Part shown: piece by piece, positions 22,722 to 30,949 of the stretch
How the letters are laid out: the number at the start of each line of letters is the position of its first letter
How positions within the stretch are numbered: the first letter of the stretch is position 1
Assembly: GCA_030650605.1 (NCBI GenBank)
Contig: JAUSDP010000016.1
Coordinates: forward strand, 1-51,559
Origin: a bacterium
Lineage (GTDB): Bacteria > Patescibacteriota > Minisyncoccia > Phycocordibacterales > Zambryskibacteraceae
Direction of reading: 5' to 3'
DNA: 51,559 nt
Position numbers and translations under genes: made by a program
The notes under the pieces: model-generated
Database searches by the model: none
Told to the model about the DNA's origin: nothing
What the model saw: the letters and a program-made list of their open reading frames with translations, nothing else

Positions 22722-22771
22722 ATGAAAAGGGTTAGATTGAGAACTGACTAATGACAGTTCTCAATCTAACC
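22722..22771 (+). promoter_or_regulatory. 9-codon ORF overlapping a 17-bp hairpin
   Basis: An ATG directly after the previous stop, with an AGAGGAGGTGT ribosome site, opens a tiny frame MKRVRLRTD (22722-22751). The same DNA forms a perfect stem GGTTAGATTGAGAACTG (22730-22746) with CAGTTCTCAATCTAACC (22755-22771). Translation would open the hairpin, as in attenuators, but a terminator follows rather than a regulated gene, so the role is unclear. Confidence 0.5.
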
Positions 22772-22782
22772 TAGTAGTTAGT

Positions 22783-22809
22783 CAAGGACCATTTGGCCCT
22801 TGTTTTTTT
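22783..22809 (+). terminator. Intrinsic terminator
   Basis: CAAGGACC (22783-22790) with GGCCCTTG (22795-22802), one mismatch, then TTTTTTT. A second hairpin, CCCAAAAGA/TCTTTTGGG, follows at 22813-22833. Confidence 0.8.
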
Positions 22810-22929
22810 ATTCCCAAAAGACGGTCTTTTGGGTAACTATTTTTAATAGTGGCAGGTAAAGAAAGATGGGTATATTATACGAACCAGATAGGCACAAAGA
22901 TTGAGTCGGAACAGAAATTGGAGGTTAAA

Positions 22930-23232
22930 ATGAAAACGTTGTTGGTTGTTTTGCTCCTCATCATTGATGTGGAGTTGGCTAGTACGCAAGTTCCGCAGAA
23001 TGTGAAAGAAGAGATGAGACTCGAAGAACCCGAGTATCGCGAATCAAAACCCATTTCAGCATTAGTGGAAGCAGTTGTGTTGTATTTTCCTAAAGCAAAG
23101 CTCTGGGTTGTCACAACAATTCGCATGGTTGGTCCCAACCATTGGATTTTTAAAGATAAAGACATCGAGCTCATTGTAAGGGAAGTAAAGGGGAAACTAA
23201 TAACTCTTTACGAAAAAAGGGAGGAAGCATAA
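22930..23232 (+). CDS. Small secreted protein
   Basis: A 100-residue protein with a signal-peptide-like start (MKTLLVVLLLIIDVELASTQ) and a compact mature part ending KGKLITLYEKREEA. I recognise no family. GGAGG at 22920-22924 selects ATG 22930; the frame is open upstream to 22849 but without a ribosome site. A TATATT box lies about 55 nt upstream and a terminator follows. Confidence 0.6.
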   Translation: MKTLLVVLLLIIDVELASTQVPQNVKEEMRLEEPEYRESKPISALVEAVVLYFPKAKLWVVTTIRMVGPNHWIFKDKDIELIVREVKGKLITLYEKREEA

Positions 23233-23256
23233 ATAAGATATAAGATGGTAGATATA

Positions 23257-23287
23257 AACGGAGGCGCTATTGCCTCCGTTTCCTTTT
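23257..23287 (+). terminator. Intrinsic terminator
   Basis: AACGGAGGC (23257-23265) pairs with GCCTCCGTT (23272-23280), then TCCTTTT. The core ACGGAGGC/GCCTCCGT stem is reused at 32039-32057 after the toxin gene. Confidence 0.85.
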
Positions 23288-23324
23288 GGTCATAATGGAC
23301 AAATATTACAATAAATAAAAGTCC

Positions 23325-23353
23325 TTGACTCATAACAGTCATAAGTGTATTCT
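23325..23353 (+). promoter_or_regulatory. Promoter for a candidate noncoding RNA
   Basis: TTGACT (23325-23330), a 17-bp spacer, TATTCT (23348-23353). Transcription from about 23360 runs straight into a long hairpin with no ORF. Confidence 0.65.
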
Positions 23354-23359
23354 ACGAAA

Positions 23360-23465
23360 GGAAATTTCAGCCCTAATATATAAAAACTCCCGGAAGGGAC
23401 GTTAGATTACTTACCCTGAAAGGGGTCAGTTTCCCAATCTAGCGTCCCTTCTGGGAGTTTTTCGT
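23360..23465 (+). ncRNA. Candidate structured small RNA
   Basis: About 105 nt with no ORF. Left arm 23382-23408 and right arm 23436-23462 pair over 27 positions with only two G-U or mismatched positions; the loop contains a further CCCTGAAAGGGG hairpin. The right arm ends in TTTTT, so the same structure would end transcription. A good promoter lies upstream. It could be a free small RNA or a long terminator. No known RNA family is recognised. Confidence 0.5.
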
Positions 23466-23569
23466 TACAGATTTAAATCAGTCTACTATGTAATAGCAAG
23501 AGTTACTGGACTATCGTACACATTATAGCTCGATCAAAGAATAGAAACCCTTCAAGTGTGGATAAGTCA

Positions 23570-23597
23570 TTGACAGTATAAAGGTCAGGTATAGAAT
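23570..23597 (+). promoter_or_regulatory. Promoter upstream of the surface island
   Basis: TTGACA (23570-23575), a 16-bp spacer, TAGAAT (23592-23597). It reads toward the island gene at 23761 but meets a terminator-like hairpin first. Confidence 0.65.
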
Positions 23598-23603
23598 AAG
23601 AAG

Positions 23604-23731
23604 GCTTTCAGAGAAAATATCTTTCGAGGGGAAACCGGAAGATATGGTGAAAAAGATATGAAACAGGTTTCCCACACAAAAGAAAAGTTTGAAATAAAAG
23701 CCACACGGTTTTCTCGTGTGGTTTTTCTGTG
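23604..23731 (+). ncRNA. Candidate leader RNA or attenuator before the island
   Basis: About 128 nt starting at the promoter. It contains a hairpin ATATCTTTCG/CCGGAAGATAT (about 23617-23646) and ends with CCACACG-CGTGTGG (about 23702-23722) plus TTTTT, a good terminator. The first island gene begins 30 nt later. It may be a separate small RNA, or a leader that controls read-through into the island. Short frames inside (for example ATG 23658) lack convincing ribosome sites. Confidence 0.45.
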
Positions 23732-23760
23732 TGTGAAGAATTATTAACTATTAAAAAAAT

Positions 23761-25146
23761 ATGACTAAAACATTTCCAAAACTTTCAAGAACAATGATCG
23801 TGGCATCGCTCGCGCTCATGGGTTTTCTTGTTAGTGTGACTCTCGCTCAAGCGCAAGTTGTAAACGGTTCATTCGAAACTCCGATAGTCAACGCGCCGGC
23901 ACTATGGGATATCTTTATAACTGCATCAGTACCAGGTTGGACGATTGAATGGATGCCTAGTTCGGGAAGTGGTGATCCAAAACTTGAATTACACAGAGGT
24001 GTAAACGGCTGGCTCCCACAAGAGGGACTGCAATACGCTGAACTCGATACTGATTGGGACGGACCTGGCGGTGGAATAAATAACGAAGCGGCATCTGTCC
24101 GTATCTCCCAAAATGTTCCGACGAAAACAGAATGTACTTATACCTTTAGTTATCAATTCTCACCTCGACCTGGAACTGCGACGGGAGACAATCACCTGAA
24201 AGCGTTCTGGAACGGAAGTGAAGTAGGTGATCACACGGGCGCAGGTGGCAGTCAGACTAACTGGACACAATACTCGCATACTGTTGTGGCAACAGGTGTT
24301 TCTACCGCCATCAAATTTGAAGACCACGGCACGCCAAACTCACTTGGTACCTTCCTTGATAATGTGGTCGTGACAGAGGACTCATGTCCTCCTCCACCAC
24401 CATGTGAATGCACGAATCAGGTTACTCAAACTATGTTTAGTGATACCTCTAATACGGTTGTAGGAGGAGGCAATGCCGTAGCGCTTACCTTTATTCACTC
24501 GGCTTGGACAGCATTAATTCCTGGTGCAACTTGGATTTGGGAAGAAAACCCAGTGAATCCCGTAATCGAAACAAAGAGTTTTGAAAAGAATTTCACAGTT
24601 AGTGGCACAGTGTTGTCAGCACAATTAGATATCGCTTCTGATAACAGCTACAAGGTCTTCATTGATAACGTACAAGTCGCCGCAGACCCGGCTGAAAATA
24701 ACTTCCAACTGTTAACGCAGGATATACACAATCTAACAGCAGTCGTAACTCCGGGAACGCATACACTCCGCATCGAAGTAAGTAATCACCCTGGCTCAAA
24801 CAATCCACAGAGTAATCCAGCAGGATTGCTCTATAAATTTGAAGTCAAAACTTGCCCAGACAAATGTTGCGGTGGAAGTGTAACTGTAACTAATAACAAT
24901 GTTGCTACTGTGACAAACAACGTCAGTACCCAAGCAAGTACTGGTAGCAATAGTGCCGGTGGATCGAGTGCTGGCGATGGCGGGAATGGCGGAAGTGTTT
25001 CCAGATCTAGCAATAACAATACTGGAGGTCACGGCGGCAGAGGTGGTAACGGTGGAGCCGGAGGTGTAGTGATTACCGGCAACGCTAATGCAAATTCTAG
25101 TGTGTTAAACAAGGTAAATACTAACGTTACTCGTATTCGAAGATAG
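23761..25146 (+). CDS. Secreted DUF642 + TGNA-tail surface protein
   Basis: A 461-residue protein. Residues 1-31 are a signal peptide (ending AQA). About 33-207 is a DUF642/galactose-binding-like domain (NGSFETP, YAELDTDW, NSLGTFLDNV). A proline hinge (CPPPPPCEC) leads to a second beta-sandwich module (about 215-370: WIWEENP, LDIASDNSYKVFIDNV, NPAGLLYKFEVKTC). The last 90 residues are Asn/Gly/Ser repeats with VTNNxxTxASTGSNSAGG and TGNANANSxVLNKVNTN, ending TRIRR. The second module and tail are nearly duplicated in the next gene. It is probably exported and part of a surface fibre or coat. Confidence 0.8.
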   Translation: MTKTFPKLSRTMIVASLALMGFLVSVTLAQAQVVNGSFETPIVNAPALWDIFITASVPGWTIEWMPSSGSGDPKLELHRGVNGWLPQEGLQYAELDTDWDGPGGGINNEAASVRISQNVPTKTECTYTFSYQFSPRPGTATGDNHLKAFWNGSEVGDHTGAGGSQTNWTQYSHTVVATGVSTAIKFEDHGTPNSLGTFLDNVVVTEDSCPPPPPCECTNQVTQTMFSDTSNTVVGGGNAVALTFIHSAWTALIPGATWIWEENPVNPVIETKSFEKNFTVSGTVLSAQLDIASDNSYKVFIDNVQVAADPAENNFQLLTQDIHNLTAVVTPGTHTLRIEVSNHPGSNNPQSNPAGLLYKFEVKTCPDKCCGGSVTVTNNNVATVTNNVSTQASTGSNSAGGSSAGDGGNGGSVSRSSNNNTGGHGGRGGNGGAGGVVITGNANANSSVLNKVNTNVTRIRR

Positions 25147-25180
25147 TTCTTCACCTGTACAAAATAAAATAACAAAATAT

Positions 25181-26635
25181 ATGAAAGCAGTAAATAAAAT
25201 TTCAACGGTTATCTTGGCTGCTACGCTTATGTTTGGTCTTTCTGTACCTACGCCTGCGCTTGCGGCGGCGACGCCATCTCTTGGAGCGGCGGCAACGTAC
25301 GGTGTTCTTTCTAGTACTTACACCAACACTACGGTAACGACCATTAATGGAGATGTTGGATTCACCACGCCACCGGCTGTGGCTCCCTTAGGCACGCATC
25401 CGAACTATGGTTCCGGCGCGTCGTATTCCACGGCAGGTCTAGATCAAGGTACTACCCTATCTGCCTTGGCTTCCCAAACCTGTACATTCTCTTTCGCGTC
25501 TGGAGCAATTGATCTCGCTACTGATACGACACACGGTCCTATTGGCGTGTACACACCCGGAGTCTACTGTGTGACAGGAGCTATGTCTGTGGGAACAGGA
25601 GGTATTACCTTGAGCGGCAACGGAACATATATTTTCAGGTCAACTGGTGCTCTTAATACAGTAGCTAACTCACACGTTACTTTGGATGGCGCATCATCTT
25701 GCGATGTATTTTGGACCCCAATCGCTACCACGCTGGGTGCCAACTCCACATTTATAGGAACAGTTATTGACGATGCGGGTATCACAGTAGGCAGTACCGT
25801 AACGTGGCTAGGAAGAGCCTTGGCATTTGGCGGAACGGTCACGACTGATACAAACACCATTACTATACCGACATGTGTGGTTCCTCCTCCGCCCCCTCCT
25901 CCGTGTGAATGCACGAATCAGGTTATCGAAACTATGGTAAGTGATTTGACTACTACTGTCGTAGGAGACAGTCCCGCAGTGATAGCCGTTCATCCAGCTT
26001 GGACTGCATCAATTCCCGGTTCTACATGGATCTGGAAATCTGGAGCCACAGCAAACAATGAAGTAGTGGCTTTTGAGAAAAATTTCACAGTCGTTGGCAC
26101 AGTGTTATCCGCGCAACTTGATATCGCTACCGATAATAGTTATGAGGTCTTCATTGACGGTGTACCAGTTGCGGGAAATGTCAATGACGTGAACTTCACA
26201 CTCGCTACACAGGATATCTACAATCTCACTGCAAATGTCACGCCCGGGAATCATACTCTCCGGATTGAAGTAAAAAATGTGGGCACATACAGTGTCGGTT
26301 CCAATCCAGCCGGACTCTTATATAAATTTGAAGTTAAAACTTGTCCAGACAAATGTTGCGGTGGAAGTGTGACTGTAACAAATAACAATGTTGCTACTGT
26401 GACAAACAATGAGAACACGCAAGCAAGTACTGGTAGCAATAGTGCTGGTGGATCGAATGCCGGCAATGGTGGGAATGGTGGAAGTATTTCGGGATCCGGT
26501 AATGGCAATAATACTGGTCATGGCGGGAGAGGTGGTGGTGGTGGAACCGGAGGTGTAGTGATTACCGGCAATGCCAACGCCAATTCAAGGGTGTTGAATA
26601 AAGTGAACACCAATATCACTCGCGTTCGAAGATAG
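25181..26635 (+). CDS. Secreted DUF3494 (ice-binding-like) + TGNA-tail protein
   Basis: A 484-residue protein. Signal peptide 1-28 (ending ALAA). About 30-235 is a DUF3494 domain: LGAAATYGVLSSTYTNTT, GDVGFTTPP, GVYCVTGAMSVGTGG, GTYIFRSTGAL and VFWTPIATTLGANSTFIGT. This beta-helix family includes ice-binding proteins, but many members are adhesins. A proline hinge and the same beta-sandwich module follow, then the TGNA tail ending TRVRR. It lies 34 nt after the first island gene. The two share their C-terminal 245 residues almost domain for domain, with different front domains. Confidence 0.82.
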   Translation: MKAVNKISTVILAATLMFGLSVPTPALAAATPSLGAAATYGVLSSTYTNTTVTTINGDVGFTTPPAVAPLGTHPNYGSGASYSTAGLDQGTTLSALASQTCTFSFASGAIDLATDTTHGPIGVYTPGVYCVTGAMSVGTGGITLSGNGTYIFRSTGALNTVANSHVTLDGASSCDVFWTPIATTLGANSTFIGTVIDDAGITVGSTVTWLGRALAFGGTVTTDTNTITIPTCVVPPPPPPPCECTNQVIETMVSDLTTTVVGDSPAVIAVHPAWTASIPGSTWIWKSGATANNEVVAFEKNFTVVGTVLSAQLDIATDNSYEVFIDGVPVAGNVNDVNFTLATQDIYNLTANVTPGNHTLRIEVKNVGTYSVGSNPAGLLYKFEVKTCPDKCCGGSVTVTNNNVATVTNNENTQASTGSNSAGGSNAGNGGNGGSISGSGNGNNTGHGGRGGGGGTGGVVITGNANANSRVLNKVNTNITRVRR

Positions 26636-26659
26636 TTCTTTGTCTTATATAAAGGGTTG

Positions 26660-26810
26660 CTCTTGATTTTTATGGAATTCAAGAGATAGGGGACGCAAGC
26701 ACGTCCTTTGTCTCTTGGATTTCAAGAATCCAAGAGGTTGATAAAAAAGAATTTTTCTTCAGTTAGCCCTTAAGGGACCGAAGAAAAGTTCTCATTATAA
26801 GTTAGTTAAT
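26660..26810 (+). promoter_or_regulatory. Structured leader of the 26826 gene
   Basis: The 190-nt gap holds a perfect hairpin CTCTTGGATT (26712-26721)/AATCCAAGAG (26727-26736), and a second one in which TTTTCTTC and GAAGAAAA flank the palindrome CCCTTAAGGG (about 26755-26793). There is no T-run, so a leader or mRNA-stability structure is more likely than a terminator. Confidence 0.5.
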
Positions 26811-26825
26811 TAAGTAAAGAAAAAA

Positions 26826-27530
26826 ATGAAGAAAATTACAGCAATCTTTGCTATCGCAGCCCTAATGAGCTTTGCTACACCAGCTTCTGCTTCTATGGAC
26901 TGGTCGCATTGGTCAAGTAGTAATGACATCACCGTTACTAACAACAGTAATGCTGACGTAAGCAATTATGTAGATGTGTCTGCAAAGACTGGAGGCAATG
27001 ATGCCGACGGCGGTACAGGCAGTTCCGCTGGCAATGGTGGAAACATGACCAACGAAAGCTATGGTGAAGATATCGAGAACAGTTCCACTGGCCATGGTGG
27101 TAACGGTGGCAATGGTGGTGACGGTGGTGTAATACACACCGGTAACGCTTCTGCAGTATCTCTGATAGCAAACGATGTTAACTACAATAAGACATCTGTT
27201 GTAGTAGGTTGCGACTGCGACGATGATAGCAATGTGGACGATGTTTCTGTCAGCAATACCAACACAGCAAACGTCAGAAATTATGTTGATGTTGATGCCA
27301 AGACCGGTCACAACAATGCAAATGGGGGTGACTCCGGATGTGGTTGTGATGGGGGTGGCAATGGAGGCAACATGACAAACGATGGCGATGACATAGAGCA
27401 CAGTACTACCGGCAATGGCGGTAATGCTGGCCATGGTGGATTGGGTGGAGAAATTACAACTGGCAGTGCTGGATCAGTATCCGACATTGTTAATCTCGTC
27501 AACCACAACATTACTCGTATTCGCAGATAG
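26826..27530 (+). CDS. Secreted two-repeat TGNA protein
   Basis: A 234-residue protein with a signal peptide (1-22, ending ASA-S). The mature part is two repeats of about 100 residues. Each runs NxNxADVxNYVDVxAKTGxNxAxGG, a Gly/Asn stretch (GNGGNMTN, STGHGGNGG) and then TGxAxxVSxIxNxVNxN, and the protein ends TRIRR. A GCDCDDD stretch links them. The pattern suggests a beta-solenoid. It lacks any extra domain, so it may be a structural subunit. The C-terminal tail matches the two upstream proteins. Confidence 0.75.
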   Translation: MKKITAIFAIAALMSFATPASASMDWSHWSSSNDITVTNNSNADVSNYVDVSAKTGGNDADGGTGSSAGNGGNMTNESYGEDIENSSTGHGGNGGNGGDGGVIHTGNASAVSLIANDVNYNKTSVVVGCDCDDDSNVDDVSVSNTNTANVRNYVDVDAKTGHNNANGGDSGCGCDGGGNGGNMTNDGDDIEHSTTGNGGNAGHGGLGGEITTGSAGSVSDIVNLVNHNITRIRR

Positions 27531-27541
27531 TTTCTTTCCGA

Positions 27542-27557
27542 AAGGCCCTCGGGCCTT
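27542..27557 (+). terminator. Short GC-rich hairpin after the 26826 gene
   Basis: AAGGCCC (27542-27548) pairs with GGGCCTT (27551-27557). There is no T-run, so it may attenuate rather than stop transcription. Confidence 0.45.
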
Positions 27558-27603
27558 CGGGTCCCGCCCTAGTTGCCAACAACTGGAGCTGGATTCGAGG
27601 GAT

Positions 27604-28116
27604 ATGCTGAAAATTACAAAACACATATTAAGAGTTTCTTTCACGCTAGGTCTTGCCTTGCCGGTTTATGCTATGGGTTCGACCCTTTCGATTGACTCAG
27701 GGCAAGCAAGCTCACCACAAGTGGAAATTATTAATAATGTTTCATCCTCGGCCTCAACCGGTGGCAATTCAGCCCCTTCGACAAGCTCAGGGCAAGCCGG
27801 TTCTGGAGAAGTTATCCAGGGCGAGAGCAAGGCAAACGTAAAGATTTACACCGAAGTTGACGGTGAGGTCGTTACTGACATTGATGAGACCATAGTGGCA
27901 CCTGTTGGTGAAAACGCAGTGATAGAGAAAAGTATTGAAGTAAATCTGCCTAACATTAACTCTTCAGCAAATGTGATTGCTTCGACCGACTTAGGACAAG
28001 CAAGCTCGAGTGTGACAACCACGGCTACGACAACTGTGGAAGCAGAGAAAACTAATCCCATAATAGCTTTCTTAAATAAAATTTTCAAATATGTTTTATC
28101 AATATTTAACGCCTAA
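27604..28116 (+). CDS. Small secreted TGNA-half-repeat protein
   Basis: A 170-residue protein. I chose ATG 27604 because it opens a signal peptide (MLKITKHILRVSFTLGLALPVYAMG); the open frame upstream overlaps the previous gene. It has one half-repeat (EIINNVSSSASTGGNSA), a charged middle and a hydrophobic C-terminal helix (IIAFLNKIFKYVLSIF) that may anchor it. Three stretches (IDSGQASS, STSSGQAGSG, STDLGQASS) are encoded by copies of a second palindromic repeat family. Confidence 0.65.
   Translation: MLKITKHILRVSFTLGLALPVYAMGSTLSIDSGQASSPQVEIINNVSSSASTGGNSAPSTSSGQAGSGEVIQGESKANVKIYTEVDGEVVTDIDETIVAPVGENAVIEKSIEVNLPNINSSANVIASTDLGQASSSVTTTATTTVEAEKTNPIIAFLNKIFKYVLSIFNA
27677..27720. repeat. 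REP-like TTCGA...CTCAGGGCAAGC repeat, copy A
   Basis: Contains GACTCAGGGCAAGC preceded by TTCGA, a decayed version of the unit at 27774. Read in frame as part of IDSGQASS. Confidence 0.6.
27774..27800. repeat. REP-like repeat, copy B (best preserved)
   Basis: CCCTTCGACAAGCTCAGGGC with CAAGC following; the CCCT...AGGG arms pair around TTCGACAAGCTC. Read as PSTSSGQA. Such peptides recur in CPR proteins because of these repeats. Confidence 0.75.
27981..28009. repeat. REP-like repeat, copy C (decayed)
   Basis: TTCGACCGACTTAGGACAAG then CAAGCTC; a diverged member of the same family, read as STDLGQASS. Confidence 0.5.
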
Positions 28117-28126
28117 AAATTTGGAG

Positions 28127-30907
28127 ATGCTTAAGCGTCTGGCAGCCGGATTCACTATCTCGGCTTTGATTCTTGCGCCGATGTACCCCTTGCAAGTCAT
28201 GGCCCAAGAGGCAGTTTCCGACTCCGCTGAAGCTACGACGGACATGGAAGAAATACCTGTGGAAGAAGTTACGCCTGAACCGCTTGCCCCGAGCGAAGTC
28301 GAGGGGGAACCGGAGCCAGCATCCGTAACAGAAATAGTGACAGGAGATGCAGAGGCTGAAACTGAAACTATCAGTGAAGTTAATACAAACATAGTTGAAA
28401 CGGAGACTCTGCCAGAAGAGAATGCAGAGATTATTTTAATTGACAACGAAGGGGTAGTAGAAAATGAAGCCACCACCACAGCTACCACGGGAGAGAACAA
28501 CGCTTCCTCAACAAGCGAGTCTATGATTACAACGGGCGACGCATACGCTTCCGCTAACGTTGTCTCGGTAGTCAATTTAAATTTAATTGAATCAAACGGT
28601 TTCTTGTATCTGCTCAATAATTTCCTTCGATCACTTGGACACGTTGATCTCCGTCCACTTGCCACTCCAACTTCTGATACTGCCTCTTCTTCCAATCCCT
28701 GTGGTACTCCAACTTGCGACGGTCTCGAATCCACTCTTTCCGTAGAAGCACAAAATAATGCCATGATCTCAAATATAGTTATCGTACGTTCTGCAACCGG
28801 ACAAAACTCTGCTCTAGGTAGCGATGGTGCTTCGATTAATACCGGTAACGCTTACGCTGGTGCGAATGTGGTCAACATTGCCAATACAAATATCATTAAT
28901 TCGAATTATTTGCTCTTCGCCTTCAATAATTTCGGCGGTTGGGACGGTGACCTCATCTTCCCCAATTCGGACTTCTTCTCCAATTTCTTCTCACCGTCAT
29001 CTTTGGCGAATGCGGATATTTCTACTACCAATTCAGCTAATATAGAGAATTCAGTAGAAACTTCCGCAGATACTGGAGCAAACGAAGCGGTAGGTGACGA
29101 AAGTTCGATTGAAACTGGTAATGCAGTTGCTGGTAGTAATGTTACAAATATTGTCAATGCGAATCTCTTGAATGCGCCCACATTCTATGTAGTCTTTAGA
29201 ATCTTCGGTAATTGGAATGGCTCGGTCTTTAACGCGCCGGAAGGTATAAGTTGGGCCGAAACTCCATCAGGTCTTGAGCTCTTTTCTACGGATAATGCAG
29301 GTGGCGGAGGGATTCTAGGTGGGGGTGGTATCAACGTGAATACAAATAATGCCGCCACTACTACAAATAATGTAAAAGTCTTTGCTCTAACGGGAGAAAA
29401 CAAAGCCACGAGTGCCAATGGTGATGCTTCTATCAATACCGGCAATGCTTATGCCGGCGCAAATGTGCTGAATGTTGTCAATACCAATATCATAAGTACC
29501 AACTGGATTATCGCGCTCATTAATATCTTTGGAGACTGGAGTGGTAATATCTCGTTTGGTCAACCCGACATCTGGGTTGCTACTCAAGTCGAAGGACCAG
29601 AGACTCTGAATCCGGGCTCGGTACCCATCTTTCATACCACGATTGCCAATCGCGGTGATGCCTCGGCTCACAATGTAAGGTTTAATGGAAGATTCGATTC
29701 AGAACACATCAGTTTTGAAGACGATGATCAAGATGGAACGTATTCCTCGGAAGTAGGGGATCTCGCGCCAGGAGAGATAAAAGAATTTTCCTACAGCGCA
29801 AGGGTAGGCGACAGTTTGCCGAACGGTGAGACTCTCATTGACCATACATTTGAAGTTTCAGCCAACGAGACTGACGGCAATCCAACTGATAACTCCGATT
29901 CAGTTTCTCTCTTAGCTTTTCGACCTCTACCAACTTTTGGAAGGATTTCTCACGAAAGCACTACGAAAACAACCACTTACCCAGGCCTTCAAATAACTAA
30001 AACAAATTCTGCTACCAGCACAGATATTACCGCTTCCAGTAGTGTGGATTATACGATTGTGGTACGAAACGAAGGAGGCTCCGCCTTTGAGGGAATTCTC
30101 TACGATGTTCTTAAAGATGAAAACGGCAAGATTATAACCAAAAATGATTGGGAACTGGGTGAAATCTTTCCAAATGAAGAGATTACTATTACCTACACAG
30201 CCATCTTTAATGCCAGCACGACTCCTGGGGTTTATACAAATACCGCTTGGGTTGAGGCATTGGGTGGGGATTACCTTCAAGATCCTGACTTAGGTACTGA
30301 CGCTTCTTCTGGTACTGTCTCTTCTCGAGTCACTGTCGCGGGAAATAATTTGGAAAACGAAGGCGAAGTTCTTGGCGAAAGTTGCGGTCTCTACATGGAT
30401 AAATTTATCCGTCAGGGTATGGACAATGATCGAGAACAAGTCATGAAACTGCAAGAGTTTTTGAACAAAGAGATGGGCGTTAATCTGCCTATCACTGGAT
30501 TCTATGGACCGCTTACCTTCCAAGTAGCCAAGGAATTTCAAGATAAATATCCAGAAGAAATTCTCGCGCCATGGGGTTTAAAAGATCCTACCGGTATCGC
30601 GTATCAGACAACTCTGCGTTGGATAAACATGCTAGAGTGCCCAGAACTCGCGCTTCAGATACCCCCTCTTGTCGCATGGTCAGATAACCCAAATGCCCCC
30701 GCCATCATTGTGAAGGTTAGGCAAAATCCGACTCTAAGTAAAATTCCTACAGCCAAACTAGATGATAACGAAATCCAATATAATCTCGAAAATAGCGATG
30801 ATACTCCAATAGAACCGCCCATCTCGCCATTAGATAAATTTATGAATAGACTGAAAAATATTTTTAGAAAAGGAAATATCTTCCAGTTCGTTAAAGCGGC
30901 CGAATAG
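28127..30907 (+). CDS. Large TGNA-repeat surface protein with wall-binding domain
   Basis: About 926 residues. I chose ATG 28127, which gives MLKRLAAGFTISALILAPMY as signal peptide; ATG 28091 also opens the frame. Four TGNA repeats follow (GDASINTGNAYAGANVLNVV, NTNI), each ending in a hydrophobic FGxWxG strand. A CARDB-like domain (about residues 505-590) and a DUF11-like domain (about 630-715) come next. A peptidoglycan-binding domain (about 750-830: MKLQEFLNKEMG, ITGFYGPLTFQVAKEFQ) lies near the C-terminus. It is probably the wall anchor for the repeat proteins upstream. The APSEVEG stretch comes from an inserted palindromic repeat. Confidence 0.82.
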   Translation: MLKRLAAGFTISALILAPMYPLQVMAQEAVSDSAEATTDMEEIPVEEVTPEPLAPSEVEGEPEPASVTEIVTGDAEAETETISEVNTNIVETETLPEENAEIILIDNEGVVENEATTTATTGENNASSTSESMITTGDAYASANVVSVVNLNLIESNGFLYLLNNFLRSLGHVDLRPLATPTSDTASSSNPCGTPTCDGLESTLSVEAQNNAMISNIVIVRSATGQNSALGSDGASINTGNAYAGANVVNIANTNIINSNYLLFAFNNFGGWDGDLIFPNSDFFSNFFSPSSLANADISTTNSANIENSVETSADTGANEAVGDESSIETGNAVAGSNVTNIVNANLLNAPTFYVVFRIFGNWNGSVFNAPEGISWAETPSGLELFSTDNAGGGGILGGGGINVNTNNAATTTNNVKVFALTGENKATSANGDASINTGNAYAGANVLNVVNTNIISTNWIIALINIFGDWSGNISFGQPDIWVATQVEGPETLNPGSVPIFHTTIANRGDASAHNVRFNGRFDSEHISFEDDDQDGTYSSEVGDLAPGEIKEFSYSARVGDSLPNGETLIDHTFEVSANETDGNPTDNSDSVSLLAFRPLPTFGRISHESTTKTTTYPGLQITKTNSATSTDITASSSVDYTIVVRNEGGSAFEGILYDVLKDENGKIITKNDWELGEIFPNEEITITYTAIFNASTTPGVYTNTAWVEALGGDYLQDPDLGTDASSGTVSSRVTVAGNNLENEGEVLGESCGLYMDKFIRQGMDNDREQVMKLQEFLNKEMGVNLPITGFYGPLTFQVAKEFQDKYPEEILAPWGLKDPTGIAYQTTLRWINMLECPELALQIPPLVAWSDNPNAPAIIVKVRQNPTLSKIPTAKLDDNEIQYNLENSDDTPIEPPISPLDKFMNRLKNIFRKGNIFQFVKAAE
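28283..28309. repeat. REP-like GAGCGAAGTCGAGGGG repeat in coding sequence
   Basis: CTTGCCCCGAGCGAAGTCGA followed by GGGGG; the CCCC/GGGG arms can pair. It is read in frame as LAPSEVEG in an acidic linker. This is a third palindromic family in the window. Confidence 0.65.
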
Positions 30908-30949
30908 TATACAATATCGAGGCTAACCCTTGATATATACTTATTGGGC

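Noticed and set aside
26913-27434. Long open frames on the minus strand of the Gly/Asn-rich genes
   Set aside because: They are mirror frames of biased repeat codons, with no start signals and no domain logic.
27415-27603. Longer N-terminus for the 27604 gene
   Set aside because: It would overlap the previous gene and bury the signal peptide.
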